From Methanohalophilus halophilus (GTDB taxonomy: Archaea; Halobacteriota; Methanosarcinia; Methanosarcinales; Methanosarcinaceae), in NCBI RefSeq assembly GCF_001889405.1, contig NZ_CP017921.1:324057-388056 (forward strand): a stretch of 64,000 nucleotides of DNA. Direction: 5' to 3'. The stretch's first letter is position 1; the number at the start of each line of letters is the position of its first letter. A program made the position numbers and the translations under genes. Positions 29,972 to 38,678 of the stretch are shown piece after piece. Under the pieces are notes generated by a model. That model ran no database searches. It saw nothing but the letters and a program-made list of their open reading frames with translations, and had not been told where the DNA came from.

Positions 29972-30925
29972 TTAGGTCTCCCTGCATAGCATTTCCATCC
30001 TGGATATAATGCCCTCACTACTCTTTACGTTCTGGATGGATTTGCGAAAAGCCCTGGAACCTGCAAGACCCCTGGTAAACCATGCAGAATGTGCTGCCAG
30101 GTTTACTTTTTTGTCCAATCCATAGGTTTCCAGTAGTTTCAGATATTCCTCCAGACTGCTTTTTCGCTGATCACAACCGGCAGGAGGAAACTCCGTGCCG
30201 CTTTCAAGGGATGCCGCTATCCTTGAGAAGATATCAGGATTCCCCATGGCTGCCCTCCCTATCATAAGACCGTCACATCCTGTATATTCAAGTACCCGGG
30301 CAGCAAAAGCACCGTCCCGGATATCCCCGTTTGCAATAACAGGAATTGATAACTTTTCTTTAATCCTGCGAGCGTACAAATGATTCGCCACCCCCGAATA
30401 TTGTTGCATGGCAGTCCTTCCATGGACTGTTACGGCTGAGACACCGGCATTTTCAAGCCTTGATGCGAGCTCTACAGTCTGTGATACATCCCTGAATACT
30501 CGTATCTTTACAGTAACCGGCACAGTTACTGATTCCACTACACACTGTATAATATTTTCCAGCACATCAGGGTTTTCCATAAGCATTGAACCTGCACCCG
30601 TTTTTCGGATCCTGGGGGACGGGCAACCCGCATTGATATCAATAATTGAGGGAGATGTTTCACTTTCAATTAGGCAGGCAGCTTTTGCCATAGAAACCGG
30701 GGAACTGCCAAATATCTGGACACCAAATATACCCTCGTCCGGACAACTTAACGCCATCTGATGTGATTTTGCATTGTCATGCAGTATCGCCTCGGAATTT
30801 ATCATCTCGGTAAAAGCAAAAGATGCACCCCTGCGCCTGCAAATTACCCGATAGGCAAGATTGGTCACCTCTGCCATTGGAGCAAGCAGAAGGTTTCCTC
30901 CAAGCCTTATCTTTCCGATTTGCAT
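29972..30925 (-). CDS. tRNA-dihydrouridine synthase family protein
   Basis: A flavin-dependent TIM-barrel enzyme of 317 residues that reduces uridines in tRNA. Family landmarks are LLLAPMAEVTNLAYR at the N-terminus, DINAGCPSPRIRKTGAGSML with the active-site Cys, the phosphate-binding VIANGDIRDG and CDGLMIGRAAMGNP. The ATG at 30925 matches the family start; an upstream in-frame ATG adds 13 unrelated residues. The target position in tRNA cannot be told from sequence. It is divergent from the UPF0200 gene. Confidence 0.92.
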   Translation of the reverse strand: MQIGKIRLGGNLLLAPMAEVTNLAYRVICRRRGASFAFTEMINSEAILHDNAKSHQMALSCPDEGIFGVQIFGSSPVSMAKAACLIESETSPSIIDINAGCPSPRIRKTGAGSMLMENPDVLENIIQCVVESVTVPVTVKIRVFRDVSQTVELASRLENAGVSAVTVHGRTAMQQYSGVANHLYARRIKEKLSIPVIANGDIRDGAFAARVLEYTGCDGLMIGRAAMGNPDIFSRIAASLESGTEFPPAGCDQRKSSLEEYLKLLETYGLDKKVNLAAHSAWFTRGLAGSRAFRKSIQNVKSSEGIISRMEMLCRET

Positions 30926-30993
30926 GATATGTTCTATGGGATAACGATATATAAATAATAACATATCATAGGGCAGGAAAGGAGAAGCAACTC

Positions 30994-31545
30994 ATGAAAA
31001 TAATAGCCTTTGTAGGAATGCCCGCCTCCGGGAAATCCGAAGCCTCAAAAGTAATTCGTAATATGGGACTTAACGTAATCAATATGGGAGATGTGATCCG
31101 GGAAGAGGTCAAGCACCGCCAGCTCGATCCAACAGACAGCAACACGGGAATGGTAGCCAATGACCTGAGGGATAAAGAAGGCATGGATGCCGTTGCCAGG
31201 AGATGTATCCCGAAAATCAAACAGAAAGATAACGATGTTGTTGTGATAGATGGCGTCCGCGGGATTGCAGAGGTGGAAACTTTCAAGAAAGAATTTGGAA
31301 ATGAATTTTCATTAATAGCTATAAGCAGCCCTCTTGAAAACCGGTTTAAACGTGTGTGTAAAAGATGCAGAAGCGATGATATGCAAAAAATCGAAGATTT
31401 GAAACTAAGGGACGAAAGGGAAATGAAATGGGGAATGGGACAGGCAATGGAAAATGCCGATGTAACCATTGACAACACCGCCAGTCTCAAGGAATTCAGA
31501 CAACACGTAAAAGACACGGTGGAAAGGATAAATGGCCAGTGTTAA
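30994..31545 (+). CDS. UPF0200 family P-loop kinase-like protein
   Basis: A 183-residue P-loop NTPase of the archaeal UPF0200 family, related to dephospho-CoA and adenylate kinases. The Walker A is GMPASGKS, and DVVVIDGVRG looks like the Walker B region. Substrate is unknown; dephospho-CoA kinase-like activity has been considered for relatives, but nothing here settles it. It overlaps the following UPF0201 gene by 14 bases, and this pairing is common in archaea, suggesting a joint function. Confidence 0.88.
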   Translation: MKIIAFVGMPASGKSEASKVIRNMGLNVINMGDVIREEVKHRQLDPTDSNTGMVANDLRDKEGMDAVARRCIPKIKQKDNDVVVIDGVRGIAEVETFKKEFGNEFSLIAISSPLENRFKRVCKRCRSDDMQKIEDLKLRDEREMKWGMGQAMENADVTIDNTASLKEFRQHVKDTVERINGQC

Positions 31546-31966
31546 GTTATGGGCTCCTGTAAATCCAACAGAGGATGCCTCAAAGGTCTGTGGGGCACTT
31601 ACAAGAATTAGTGGTCTTACACCCCGTTTAGATGATAATGTCGCAGTTATAGATTGCGACCATCGTGACCTGCAAATATTCCACCGCCTGCTGCGGGATG
31701 AAGAAATTCTCGATACCGCAAGATCCGTTCTCGAAAAAGGAACACAAAGCCCGGAAGAAAAAATAAGTTTCATGCTCAATAAACAGGTTGCTTTTGTGGG
31801 ACGCATCAGTTTTCCTGCAGGAGAAGAAGAGCTCGGGTCGATCCATGTGGAAATTAAATGCAATGAAGGGGAACTGGAAGATATAATTAACTGGTTAGCA
31901 CCTCCCACAGAAGAAGGAAAACCTGTTTATGAAAAGGAAATGCCTCCATTAAGAGAAGGTGAATAA
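31532..31966 (+). CDS. UPF0201 family protein
   Basis: A 144-residue archaeal protein of the UPF0201 family, with segments VKLWAPVNPTEDASKVCGAL at the N-terminus and FVGRISFPAGEEELGSIHVEI in the C-terminal half. The fold resembles an RNA- or ligand-binding alpha/beta domain; no activity is known to me. It starts inside the UPF0200 gene and its end overlaps the start of the TIM-barrel gene, so the three probably form one operon. Confidence 0.85.
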   Translation: MASVKLWAPVNPTEDASKVCGALTRISGLTPRLDDNVAVIDCDHRDLQIFHRLLRDEEILDTARSVLEKGTQSPEEKISFMLNKQVAFVGRISFPAGEEELGSIHVEIKCNEGELEDIINWLAPPTEEGKPVYEKEMPPLREGE

Positions 31967-32747
31967 GTTGCCACCGGCAATCGGGTTTTCTGCAAGGGCA
32001 AGCGGGGAAATGCCTCTAGAATGGGCTTATGAACTGGAAGAGATGGGATTTTCAGCAATCGAACTTGTGCAGGAAGGAAAGCAGAAAATTACTGCTGAAA
32101 ACATTGACAGGGTACAACAGATAAAGGATACAACAAACCTGACCTTCACAATACACATGCCATTTTCTGACATAAACCTTGCAACCCTCAATCCCGGTAT
32201 ACATAAAGAAATTATAAGGCAGATGGGACATTGCCTGCACATGGCATCAGGTCTTGCTGAAATCGCAGTAATCCATCCTGGTTATCTCTCCCCTGAAGGA
32301 GCATTATATCCCGAAAAAGCCTGGGATAATACGATAGGATCCCTGAAAGAGATAAGCACGATTGCAGTGGAAGAAGGAATTATGCTCGCACTGGAGAATA
32401 TGCCAGCTATGCCCCACATATTCGGAAAATATCCTGCTGAAATACTGGAAATTATAGAAAAGGTTGATTCGGATAATATAGGCATGACACTGGATATCGG
32501 CCATGCCAATACAATGGGCCTGCTTGATGAGTTTCTGGATTCCTGCAGAGAAGTAATGGTCCATTCCCACATACATGACAACCATGAAAAACGAGATGAA
32601 CACCTCCCTCTTGGCAAGGGTTGTATAGATTGGAAAAAAGTATTTGACAGGGTTGACGGTTATGAAGGGTTGTTCATTACAGAAATGAAAAATCTGGAAA
32701 ATGGTACAGAATGTATGGAATATTTAAAATCAAATCTTATTCTTTAA
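31959..32747 (+). CDS. Sugar-phosphate isomerase/AP endonuclease 2-like TIM barrel protein
   Basis: A 262-residue xylose-isomerase-like TIM barrel. Metal ligands typical of the superfamily are visible: His in FTIHMPF and AVIHPG, Glu in LALENMP, Asp and His in TLDIGHAN, His in VHSHIHDN and Glu in FITEMKN. It could be an epimerase/isomerase or a DNA AP endonuclease (Nfo-like); the sequence does not decide. The GTG at 31959 opens the frame, but GGTGA followed five bases later by TTG (31968) suggests that the actual start may be that TTG. Confidence 0.8.
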   Translation: MNKLPPAIGFSARASGEMPLEWAYELEEMGFSAIELVQEGKQKITAENIDRVQQIKDTTNLTFTIHMPFSDINLATLNPGIHKEIIRQMGHCLHMASGLAEIAVIHPGYLSPEGALYPEKAWDNTIGSLKEISTIAVEEGIMLALENMPAMPHIFGKYPAEILEIIEKVDSDNIGMTLDIGHANTMGLLDEFLDSCREVMVHSHIHDNHEKRDEHLPLGKGCIDWKKVFDRVDGYEGLFITEMKNLENGTECMEYLKSNLIL

Positions 32748-32907
32748 CTCTTCCATGCCTTGTATCCACATCATCCATCCTGTCCAGTAATTTACGTATT
32801 GCAGTCCGAATAGCATCCGACTGGCTCACGAATTTCCTATCTTCCCCTACGTGACAATTAAGATCATCCAGCAATTGCTGGGGGATATCCACACTAACCT
32901 TGGGCAT
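32737..32907 (-). CDS. Ribbon-helix-helix DNA-binding protein
   Basis: A 56-residue CopG/MetJ-type regulator beginning MPKVSVDIPQQLLDDL, with the helix-turn-helix part SQSDAIRTAIRKLLDRM. It should dimerise and bind operator DNA through the N-terminal strand. CAGGAGAGTGAG upstream supports the start at 32907; longer upstream frames have no family similarity. Its last 11 bases overlap the convergent TIM-barrel gene. The target is unknown. Confidence 0.85.
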   Translation of the reverse strand: MPKVSVDIPQQLLDDLNCHVGEDRKFVSQSDAIRTAIRKLLDRMDDVDTRHGRVKE

Positions 32908-33066
32908 AAATCTCACTCTCCTGTGAATTTTATATAAGATAATAACTGATAATACATATAAACGACTCGTTGAAAACGGGCCTAAGAAAATAAATCGGCA
33001 TCCTTTCAATTATTCTTATAAAAATAAGGGGGATTTTCTATTTCAACAACAGGATATAACATATTT

Positions 33067-33645
33067 TTGGGGTTTTACAAAATAATAAGCTCTATATTTA
33101 AACCTATAGAAAAAAAGCCAGACACAAAGGACTCCGATATTGAGTGGGATGTATCACACAAGAGGCTCAAACCCGGGGAAAACATCACAATAAAGGGCAA
33201 TACTAAGCCTGACACCCGCATAAACATGATCGTGAGGTTCAATTTGGCAGTTGAGGTACATGATGGCAGGTACAGTCATGATTTCCGGAAAGTGCAAATT
33301 CCAGAAGGGCCTAATGAATTTAAAGTCCAAACAAGGCCTGTAAAGAACATGACATTTACCGTTAAAATGTTGATGCCTTTCCGACAACACAGGGATGCTG
33401 AAGAGTCAGTTGCCACATATATAGACACAAATGTGCCTTCTGGCACCTTCAATATAAACATAAGCGGGGATGCTCAGGAAAATACAGAAACGGTCCAGAT
33501 GGATGTAAAAGCCTCACAGGTCATTCGAGCCGATCCTGAAGGTAATATTAGTTATACTTATGATACAACCCCATTTAATCCAGGAATTGTTGAGATAGAA
33601 ATCGGCAACGATAAAAAAGAAGTAGAACTTATAAGGGAAGATTGA
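33067..33645 (+). CDS. Uncharacterised beta-rich protein
   Basis: I do not recognise this protein of about 192 residues. It has a hydrophobic-basic N-terminus (FYKIISSIFKPIEKK) that could touch the membrane, followed by a beta-rich region with alternating hydrophobic residues (ENITIKGNTKPDTRINMIVRF; FTVKMLMPF; IVEIEIGNDKKEVELI), suggesting one or two Ig-like or arrestin-like domains. The start is uncertain. TTG at 33067 is conventional but has only a weak AGGAT upstream. ATT at 33040 has AAGGGGGA six bases before it and would add nine residues. The frame is closed upstream by TAA at 33025. Confidence 0.75.
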   Translation: MGFYKIISSIFKPIEKKPDTKDSDIEWDVSHKRLKPGENITIKGNTKPDTRINMIVRFNLAVEVHDGRYSHDFRKVQIPEGPNEFKVQTRPVKNMTFTVKMLMPFRQHRDAEESVATYIDTNVPSGTFNINISGDAQENTETVQMDVKASQVIRADPEGNISYTYDTTPFNPGIVEIEIGNDKKEVELIRED

Positions 33646-33660
33646 AACTTCCCTTATAAA

Positions 33661-33924
33661 TTATTGCTTTGACATTAGTTTTATGAAATCAGTTGATTCC
33701 ATAACAGGAACACTGTCTATTTCGCAGATATCAGACCATGGAAGGTTGAAAGCCGCATAGGCTTCTGCATCATCACATTCGTAGAGGATGAAATAACGTC
33801 CTCCTGTAAGGTCAACCCACTGTTTTATTATATTGATACCTGTAGGTGGTTTTAGTTCCTTAAAGTGTTCAATTACCTTGTCACTGAGAGTAGGTTCCCA
33901 TGTACTAACATCCATATATAACAT
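33661..33924 (-). CDS. DUF3303-like small protein
   Basis: An 87-residue protein beginning MLYMDVSTWEPTLSDKV. The pattern of an N-terminal strand, helix, then KQWVDLTGGRYFILYECDD resembles the DUF3303 ferredoxin-like-fold family seen in methanogens and bacteria. TGGAGGAT lies eight bases before the ATG at 33924; the 26 residues encoded upstream are outside the family pattern. Function is unknown. It is convergent with the preceding beta-rich gene. Confidence 0.75.
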   Translation of the reverse strand: MLYMDVSTWEPTLSDKVIEHFKELKPPTGINIIKQWVDLTGGRYFILYECDDAEAYAAFNLPWSDICEIDSVPVMESTDFIKLMSKQ

Positions 33925-34116
33925 ATTTTCAAATCCTCCATTTATACCAGGGAATGAGATAGATGGTTTAATATCACCCCACGGAACCCCATTCCTTATC
34001 AATAAATATTAAGAAAGTAGTATATAGGTTTTGTTGTTTAGCCTATTTTTATCCAGAATCGAAGAAAGAAAAATATTGAATATGATTTGAAAAATTGTAA
34101 AGAATAACAAAATAGG

Positions 34117-34190
34117 CGGGCCGGAAGGGATTTGAACCCTCGGCCTATGGATTAAGAGTCCATCGCTCTGCCTGACTAAGCTACCGGCCC
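34117..34190 (-). tRNA. tRNA-Lys (CTT anticodon)
   Basis: Read on the minus strand, a complete cloverleaf is present. The acceptor stem is GGGCCGG / CCGGCCC, the D-arm contains TAGCTTAGTCAGG, and the anticodon stem ATGGA / TCCAT encloses CTCTTAA with anticodon CTT. The T-arm contains GGTTCAAATCC. The discriminator is G, and CCA is not encoded. It reads AAG codons. Confidence 0.97.
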
Positions 34191-34310
34191 ATTTGTGCGG
34201 CCCTTCATAGGTATTACCTGAATATATACGTTTCGGCAAAAAGATAAAACAAAAACAGTACATAGCACTATTAGGAACTAATTTATCGCTAAAAGAAATG
34301 GGGAGTAATT

Positions 34311-35405
34311 GTGGGAGAAATGGACAAATCAAAACAATATCCTACGGATATGTATTCCACCCTGGTCAAAAAAAGTAATGACGGGATAATAATAATTCAG
34401 GACGAGGCCATAATATTTGCAAATCCTAAGTTCAGAGAGATTATCGGATATACACCCGCAGAACTTAAGGGAATGAATTTCAAAAACATCTTTCCTCCTG
34501 AAAACATCAATATGATCAGCGAACGATATCATCGCAGGCTCAAAAAAGACCCCGACATCCCTGAAAGATATGAAACAGAAATGCTCAGCAAACAAGGAGT
34601 AAGGGTTCCTGTAGAGATCAGTGCATCTTACATAGATTACGACAACAGGCCAGCTGACATGGCAATAATCAGAGATATAACAGAGAGGAGGGATGCAGAA
34701 AAAAGATTCGAACAATATACCAACACTCTTGAAAAAAATTATCATGTCAAAGAGCTATTCGGTGATATCGTAAGTCACGATCTGAAAAATCCTGCAGGAA
34801 TAATTAAGGGTTACTCACAGTTGCTGGTAGATAGGGAAGAGGATACAGAAAAAAAGAAGATGGCCATTACTATCAACAGGAACATAGACAGAATACTGGA
34901 ACTTATTGAAAATGCATCTGTTTTCGTAAAACTTGATACCCTCACAGACATCAAATTCGAAAAAGCAGACCTTGCCATGATGTTGAAAAAGGTCGCAAAC
35001 GAATATGCAGAAGAAATTCAAGAAAAAGAGATTGACCTGAAAATAAATGTCAGCGGCGAATATCCTGCAAACATCCACAAATCAATCCAGGAAGCATTTT
35101 CCAACCTGCTTTCAAATGCAATAAAATACGGGCCTGAAAAAAGTCACATTACCATAGATATAATTAAAGACAATGATATGTGGAAAATACTTTTCATCGA
35201 TGAGGGTGAGGGAGTACCCGATGATAAAAAAGAACTCATATTCGAGAGGTTCGAAAGAGCAGGATCATCTGTCAGTATAAAAGGGACCGGACTTGGACTT
35301 GCAATTGTAAAAAAGATAATGGAGCTACATGGCGGCCAGACAGGTGTTGAAGACAGGGAAGATAGAAAGGGAAGTATTTTCTGGGCCACTATCCCCCGTG
35401 CCTGA
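34311..35405 (+). CDS. PAS-domain sensor histidine kinase, soluble
   Basis: A 364-residue kinase with no transmembrane segment, so it should sense an internal signal. A PAS domain covers about residues 15-130 (IIIIQDEAIIFANPKFREIIGYTPAELKG). The phosphorylated His is in the H-box IVSHDLKNPAG, followed by N-box NLLSNAIKYGP, G1 IDEGEGVPDD, F-box FERFERAG and G2 GTGLGLAIV. GGGAG lies five bases before the GTG start at 34311; the ATG three codons later is too close to the next GGGAG. No response regulator is adjacent; the KaiC-like/receiver protein at 9.6 kb is the only receiver in this window. Confidence 0.92.
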   Translation: MGEMDKSKQYPTDMYSTLVKKSNDGIIIIQDEAIIFANPKFREIIGYTPAELKGMNFKNIFPPENINMISERYHRRLKKDPDIPERYETEMLSKQGVRVPVEISASYIDYDNRPADMAIIRDITERRDAEKRFEQYTNTLEKNYHVKELFGDIVSHDLKNPAGIIKGYSQLLVDREEDTEKKKMAITINRNIDRILELIENASVFVKLDTLTDIKFEKADLAMMLKKVANEYAEEIQEKEIDLKINVSGEYPANIHKSIQEAFSNLLSNAIKYGPEKSHITIDIIKDNDMWKILFIDEGEGVPDDKKELIFERFERAGSSVSIKGTGLGLAIVKKIMELHGGQTGVEDREDRKGSIFWATIPRA

Positions 35406-37196
35406 TCAGGCGTGTTTTACCACACATTTATGCAGACCGGTTACCTCCACAATATCACTGTTATCCGGACTCTGAATTATCATCTGCCCCTTGCGAAGAT
35501 AAGGAATCCTTTTTTCAAATTCCAGTGGAACATTTAATGCATTTATGGCATTGTCGTTTGAGAGATTGAGAATAATCCGGCTATTTATCTGCTTGAGCAC
35601 CGTGTCATCGATATCCTGTGGGTCCTGGGTAATCAGGAAAAGTCCAAGTGTTTCTTTGCGCCCCTGCCTGGCTGCATCTGCGAATCTGGAAACGATACGT
35701 CTTGAATGGGCCGACATCGCACCGGAAAGATACCTGTGTGCTTCATCCAGAGCCAGTAATACAGGGGTTTTCTTAACAGAATCGTTGCCTGATGTGCTGA
35801 GTTTATTATCCACTACAATTGTCATCAAGGTGAGAGTAATGAGATCCCTGATACGGCTATTGTTTATATATTCAGTCGGGAAAACACTAACCCTGCCCGG
35901 CTTGAAAACTTCATCAAGTATTTCGGTTATCGGTTTTGCCGGCTGGTCAAATACCCTGCTGAAAGAGCGGTTTTTGACCTTACGCACAATAGCATCATAG
36001 GAGGATTCATGGATTTTCCCACTATCAACATAAACAGAACGTGTGCCTTCATCCGCAATGAAGCCTGTAAATCCCTGATAGGTATGATTTGCAGGAGTCT
36101 TGAAATAATCCTCAATCAACAGCTCAAGGCCTATATACTGGTTTTCAGTCAATTCAGCTGCTGATATCAACCAGGAATTATTCCTTACAAGTTCGAAAGG
36201 AATTGTAAATTCCATTTGTTGTGCACGGGATTTGCCCGGATAAGACTGACCGTCCACACTTGCCAGGAATGTTCTTGTATCCTGATGGCCCCCATGCAAG
36301 ACGTCCTCTTCTGCAAAGGTTACTTCATCGGAATATCCTATATCCGCATTATCCTCAAACAACTGGGAATATTCATCCTGTGGATCCATTATCACAAGAC
36401 ACGGGTTTTTCTTTCTGCCCTGTTCACCCCTTACAAGATACTGGTTATCCGATGCCAGGAATTGGCGCAGAATATTCTTTGTAAGAAAAGTTTTGCCCGT
36501 ACCGGTACTTCCGCACACCAGCATATGACGGAACATTAGCGGATCCCCCATTGAATAATCATTGCGCAGATAGTAGGCAACTGTTGGAGGTGAAGCATGT
36601 GTCCTGACAAGTTCACCCCCCACACTCAAATGTCCCAGAAAAATACCTTCGGTAGGAATGTTGAGACCTGTCTGGATCTTGAGTTTTTCAGAAACCGGTA
36701 GTATCGGAGTATTGGGACGGGGAAGCCTGTCGGCCATGCGACGCATTAGTCCTGTCTTTGCAGGAGACAGGATACATAGAGGGTCAAGATATGCAAGGAA
36801 TTTGTAATCTATCTCATTGGTATTATTGGCCTTTAACATCCTCCTGGAATGCAACTCTGTCGCATCATCCACTTCAAATTCCTGAAGGTACTGCAGCTTC
36901 CAGACCCTTGCAAACAGATCTTCATCTCCGTAGGGAACCAGTACATATGTACCAAGCCTGACATTCGGCCTGTGAGAAGAAGTAATATAACCAGTAAGTC
37001 GTGCACCAGCTTCAGTTATTTCCAGGGGGTCAATACCTGTTGTAATTGTACCCAGCGCATCATCAAAGGATGATTCATCCGGATTATCCACCTTATCAGG
37101 AACATATTCCTCAAAATCTTCAACCGGTTCTTTCGAGGATACACTGTCCCCCTTATCACCTGTGGCATAAGCAAGTATATCGTCATCATTATCCAT
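35406..37196 (-). CDS. herA: HerA-type DNA translocase/helicase
   Basis: A 596-residue ATPase of the HerA/FtsK superfamily. It has an N-terminal beta-barrel (HAS-barrel-like, about residues 60-170), Walker A LVCGSTGTGKT, Walker B region VLLALDEAHRYL and ARRGRKETLGLFLITQDPQ-type sensor segment with QINSRI. It should form a hexamer that pumps DNA and, with NurA, resects double-strand ends. The ATG at 37196 follows GGAGTGAT and overlaps the nurA end by 8 bases, so the pair is coupled. It contacts the HK gene end-to-end without a gap. Confidence 0.88.
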   Translation of the reverse strand: MDNDDDILAYATGDKGDSVSSKEPVEDFEEYVPDKVDNPDESSFDDALGTITTGIDPLEITEAGARLTGYITSSHRPNVRLGTYVLVPYGDEDLFARVWKLQYLQEFEVDDATELHSRRMLKANNTNEIDYKFLAYLDPLCILSPAKTGLMRRMADRLPRPNTPILPVSEKLKIQTGLNIPTEGIFLGHLSVGGELVRTHASPPTVAYYLRNDYSMGDPLMFRHMLVCGSTGTGKTFLTKNILRQFLASDNQYLVRGEQGRKKNPCLVIMDPQDEYSQLFEDNADIGYSDEVTFAEEDVLHGGHQDTRTFLASVDGQSYPGKSRAQQMEFTIPFELVRNNSWLISAAELTENQYIGLELLIEDYFKTPANHTYQGFTGFIADEGTRSVYVDSGKIHESSYDAIVRKVKNRSFSRVFDQPAKPITEILDEVFKPGRVSVFPTEYINNSRIRDLITLTLMTIVVDNKLSTSGNDSVKKTPVLLALDEAHRYLSGAMSAHSRRIVSRFADAARQGRKETLGLFLITQDPQDIDDTVLKQINSRIILNLSNDNAINALNVPLEFEKRIPYLRKGQMIIQSPDNSDIVEVTGLHKCVVKHA

Positions 37197-38442
37197 CTGT
37201 ATCACTCCAGCGTATATCGTTGTATTTCGTATCAACCCTGAGTTTATTGAATTGTCCAAGAACCTGTTTCCTTTCTTTTTTGCGTATCTTTGCTATTGAA
37301 TCCACCTTGGAGAGTGTCGGTGGAATACCGCCTACTGAAATATCATATAATACTTTGCGGGTGATCAGGTGCCTCATATCATCATCTTTTGTCAAGCCAT
37401 AAGGAGATTCTACTTTAAAAAGAACATTCATAGCAGGAACATAGATTACAAAAAATGTCAATGCATAATCCTCTGCATCATACTTGTGGGAAAGAGAACT
37501 ATCCATCAAAGGACTCGTGGTCTGGAGCATATTCTCATAGAACTGGTTGGGTTGCATGAACCAGTTTGTATACGTAATACAATTACGTGAATCTTCAGCA
37601 GAAGGATGGAGGACGTTTTTGAAAAATTGGGCATCTACCAGCCAGGGTATATCCAGCTCCATTTCCTGCTTTTTAAGCGTTTGTACGATCTGCATATCTT
37701 CAGGATTTTTCACAAATCCTACCAGTGGGAGACTATTATCCATTGCATGATCCATGATGTCAATATAATTTTGCAAGATTTTCAATGCTGTAGGGTCATA
37801 TCTTATTCTGACTTCTTCAGAAGGCACAACCATCCAGTACATTAACTGTTTAGGATATATGGGACCATCCATTATGAAAAAATCCCTCTTTGTGAAAATA
37901 TCTTTCATCCAGAGAATATGTTCGGACTCGGAAAGGTAAAGAGCAATATTGTGAACAAGGCGTTTTTCCCTGGTCTCCAGCAGACCTGCCTCAATTTTTA
38001 CCAGGCGACTTCTGCCATTGCCCCTATCAAATAATTTCCAGTCCTGTGAGGTGTTGATAGTAACATTTGCAGAAGAGGAATAAGTAGCAGCAACAATTGT
38101 TCTTTTTGAATGGATATCAAGATCGCTTGGCGAGGAAGCCATTGCACAATGACAGAAATCCAGTGCAAGTCCCGAATCAAAGAGAAAAGTGTTGGTACTT
38201 CCACTATCAGAAGAAAGAGTTCTTTCAACAGGGTCTTTTGATTGTGACATTCGGGCCATATCTACCTTTCCCCTGTATAACCTCCCGATGGATTTCAAAA
38301 CAATTCTGGAGCCGTATTTTAGTTCTTTCAAAAAATCAAGAAGATCAGTGGCATCGTTATCTTCATCTTCTTGCTCTACATCCATTTCAATACCGGATGC
38401 GATTTCTTGTATGGCTTTTATGTGAATCGGTTCAAGTGACAT
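37189..38442 (-). CDS. nurA: NurA-domain 5'-3' nuclease
   Basis: A 417-residue protein recognised as NurA from its pattern and its coupling to herA. FLFDSGLALDFCHCA probably holds the motif I Asp (with DSG in place of the usual DGS), FIMDGPIYP is the DGPL-like motif, and LPLVGFVKNPED is the conserved Lys motif. YTNWFMQP near residue 295 matches a late conserved block. NurA resects 5' ends in a complex with HerA during recombination. It is the first gene of the two-gene operon; Mre11 and Rad50 are not adjacent. Confidence 0.8.
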   Translation of the reverse strand: MSLEPIHIKAIQEIASGIEMDVEQEDEDNDATDLLDFLKELKYGSRIVLKSIGRLYRGKVDMARMSQSKDPVERTLSSDSGSTNTFLFDSGLALDFCHCAMASSPSDLDIHSKRTIVAATYSSSANVTINTSQDWKLFDRGNGRSRLVKIEAGLLETREKRLVHNIALYLSESEHILWMKDIFTKRDFFIMDGPIYPKQLMYWMVVPSEEVRIRYDPTALKILQNYIDIMDHAMDNSLPLVGFVKNPEDMQIVQTLKKQEMELDIPWLVDAQFFKNVLHPSAEDSRNCITYTNWFMQPNQFYENMLQTTSPLMDSSLSHKYDAEDYALTFFVIYVPAMNVLFKVESPYGLTKDDDMRHLITRKVLYDISVGGIPPTLSKVDSIAKIRKKERKQVLGQFNKLRVDTKYNDIRWSDTDG

Positions 38443-38609
38443 TTAATACTAAATGAGGTTTCTGACAATATATAATTATTCACATAGACTGGATTTTTCA
38501 GCAGATGGCGCCACTTTTTCATAGAAAATGTATCACCATAAAGTATAAAAAGAATTAAGCCATTTATAGTTTGAATTCCAAACGATTATTCCCTGTTTAA
38601 TATTGAAAG

Positions 38610-38642
38610 TATATTTACAAAAAAAGATTGTTATAATCTTTT
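38610..38642 (+). promoter_or_regulatory. Candidate promoter and palindromic operator of the opuA operon
   Basis: A TATA-like TATATTTA at 38610-38617 is followed five bases later by a perfect inverted repeat, AAAAGATT-GTTAT-AATCTTTT (38622-38642). The expected transcript start, about 25 bases after the TATA element, falls inside or at the end of this palindrome, so a bound protein would block initiation. A second TATA-like CATTTATAG at about 38561 is possible. Confidence 0.55.
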
Positions 38643-38678
38643 ACTAAATAACCTATTAAAAAAAAAGGGGTTATTTTT

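Noticed and set aside
29935-30009. Short plus-strand frame with a GGTGA site (MTEIYFKNPKRT...)
   Set aside because: Only 24 codons, mostly antisense to the dihydrouridine synthase gene, no resemblance to a known peptide.
33901-33940. TTTTCAAATCC as a second tRNA T-arm
   Set aside because: No acceptor or anticodon stem can be formed around it.
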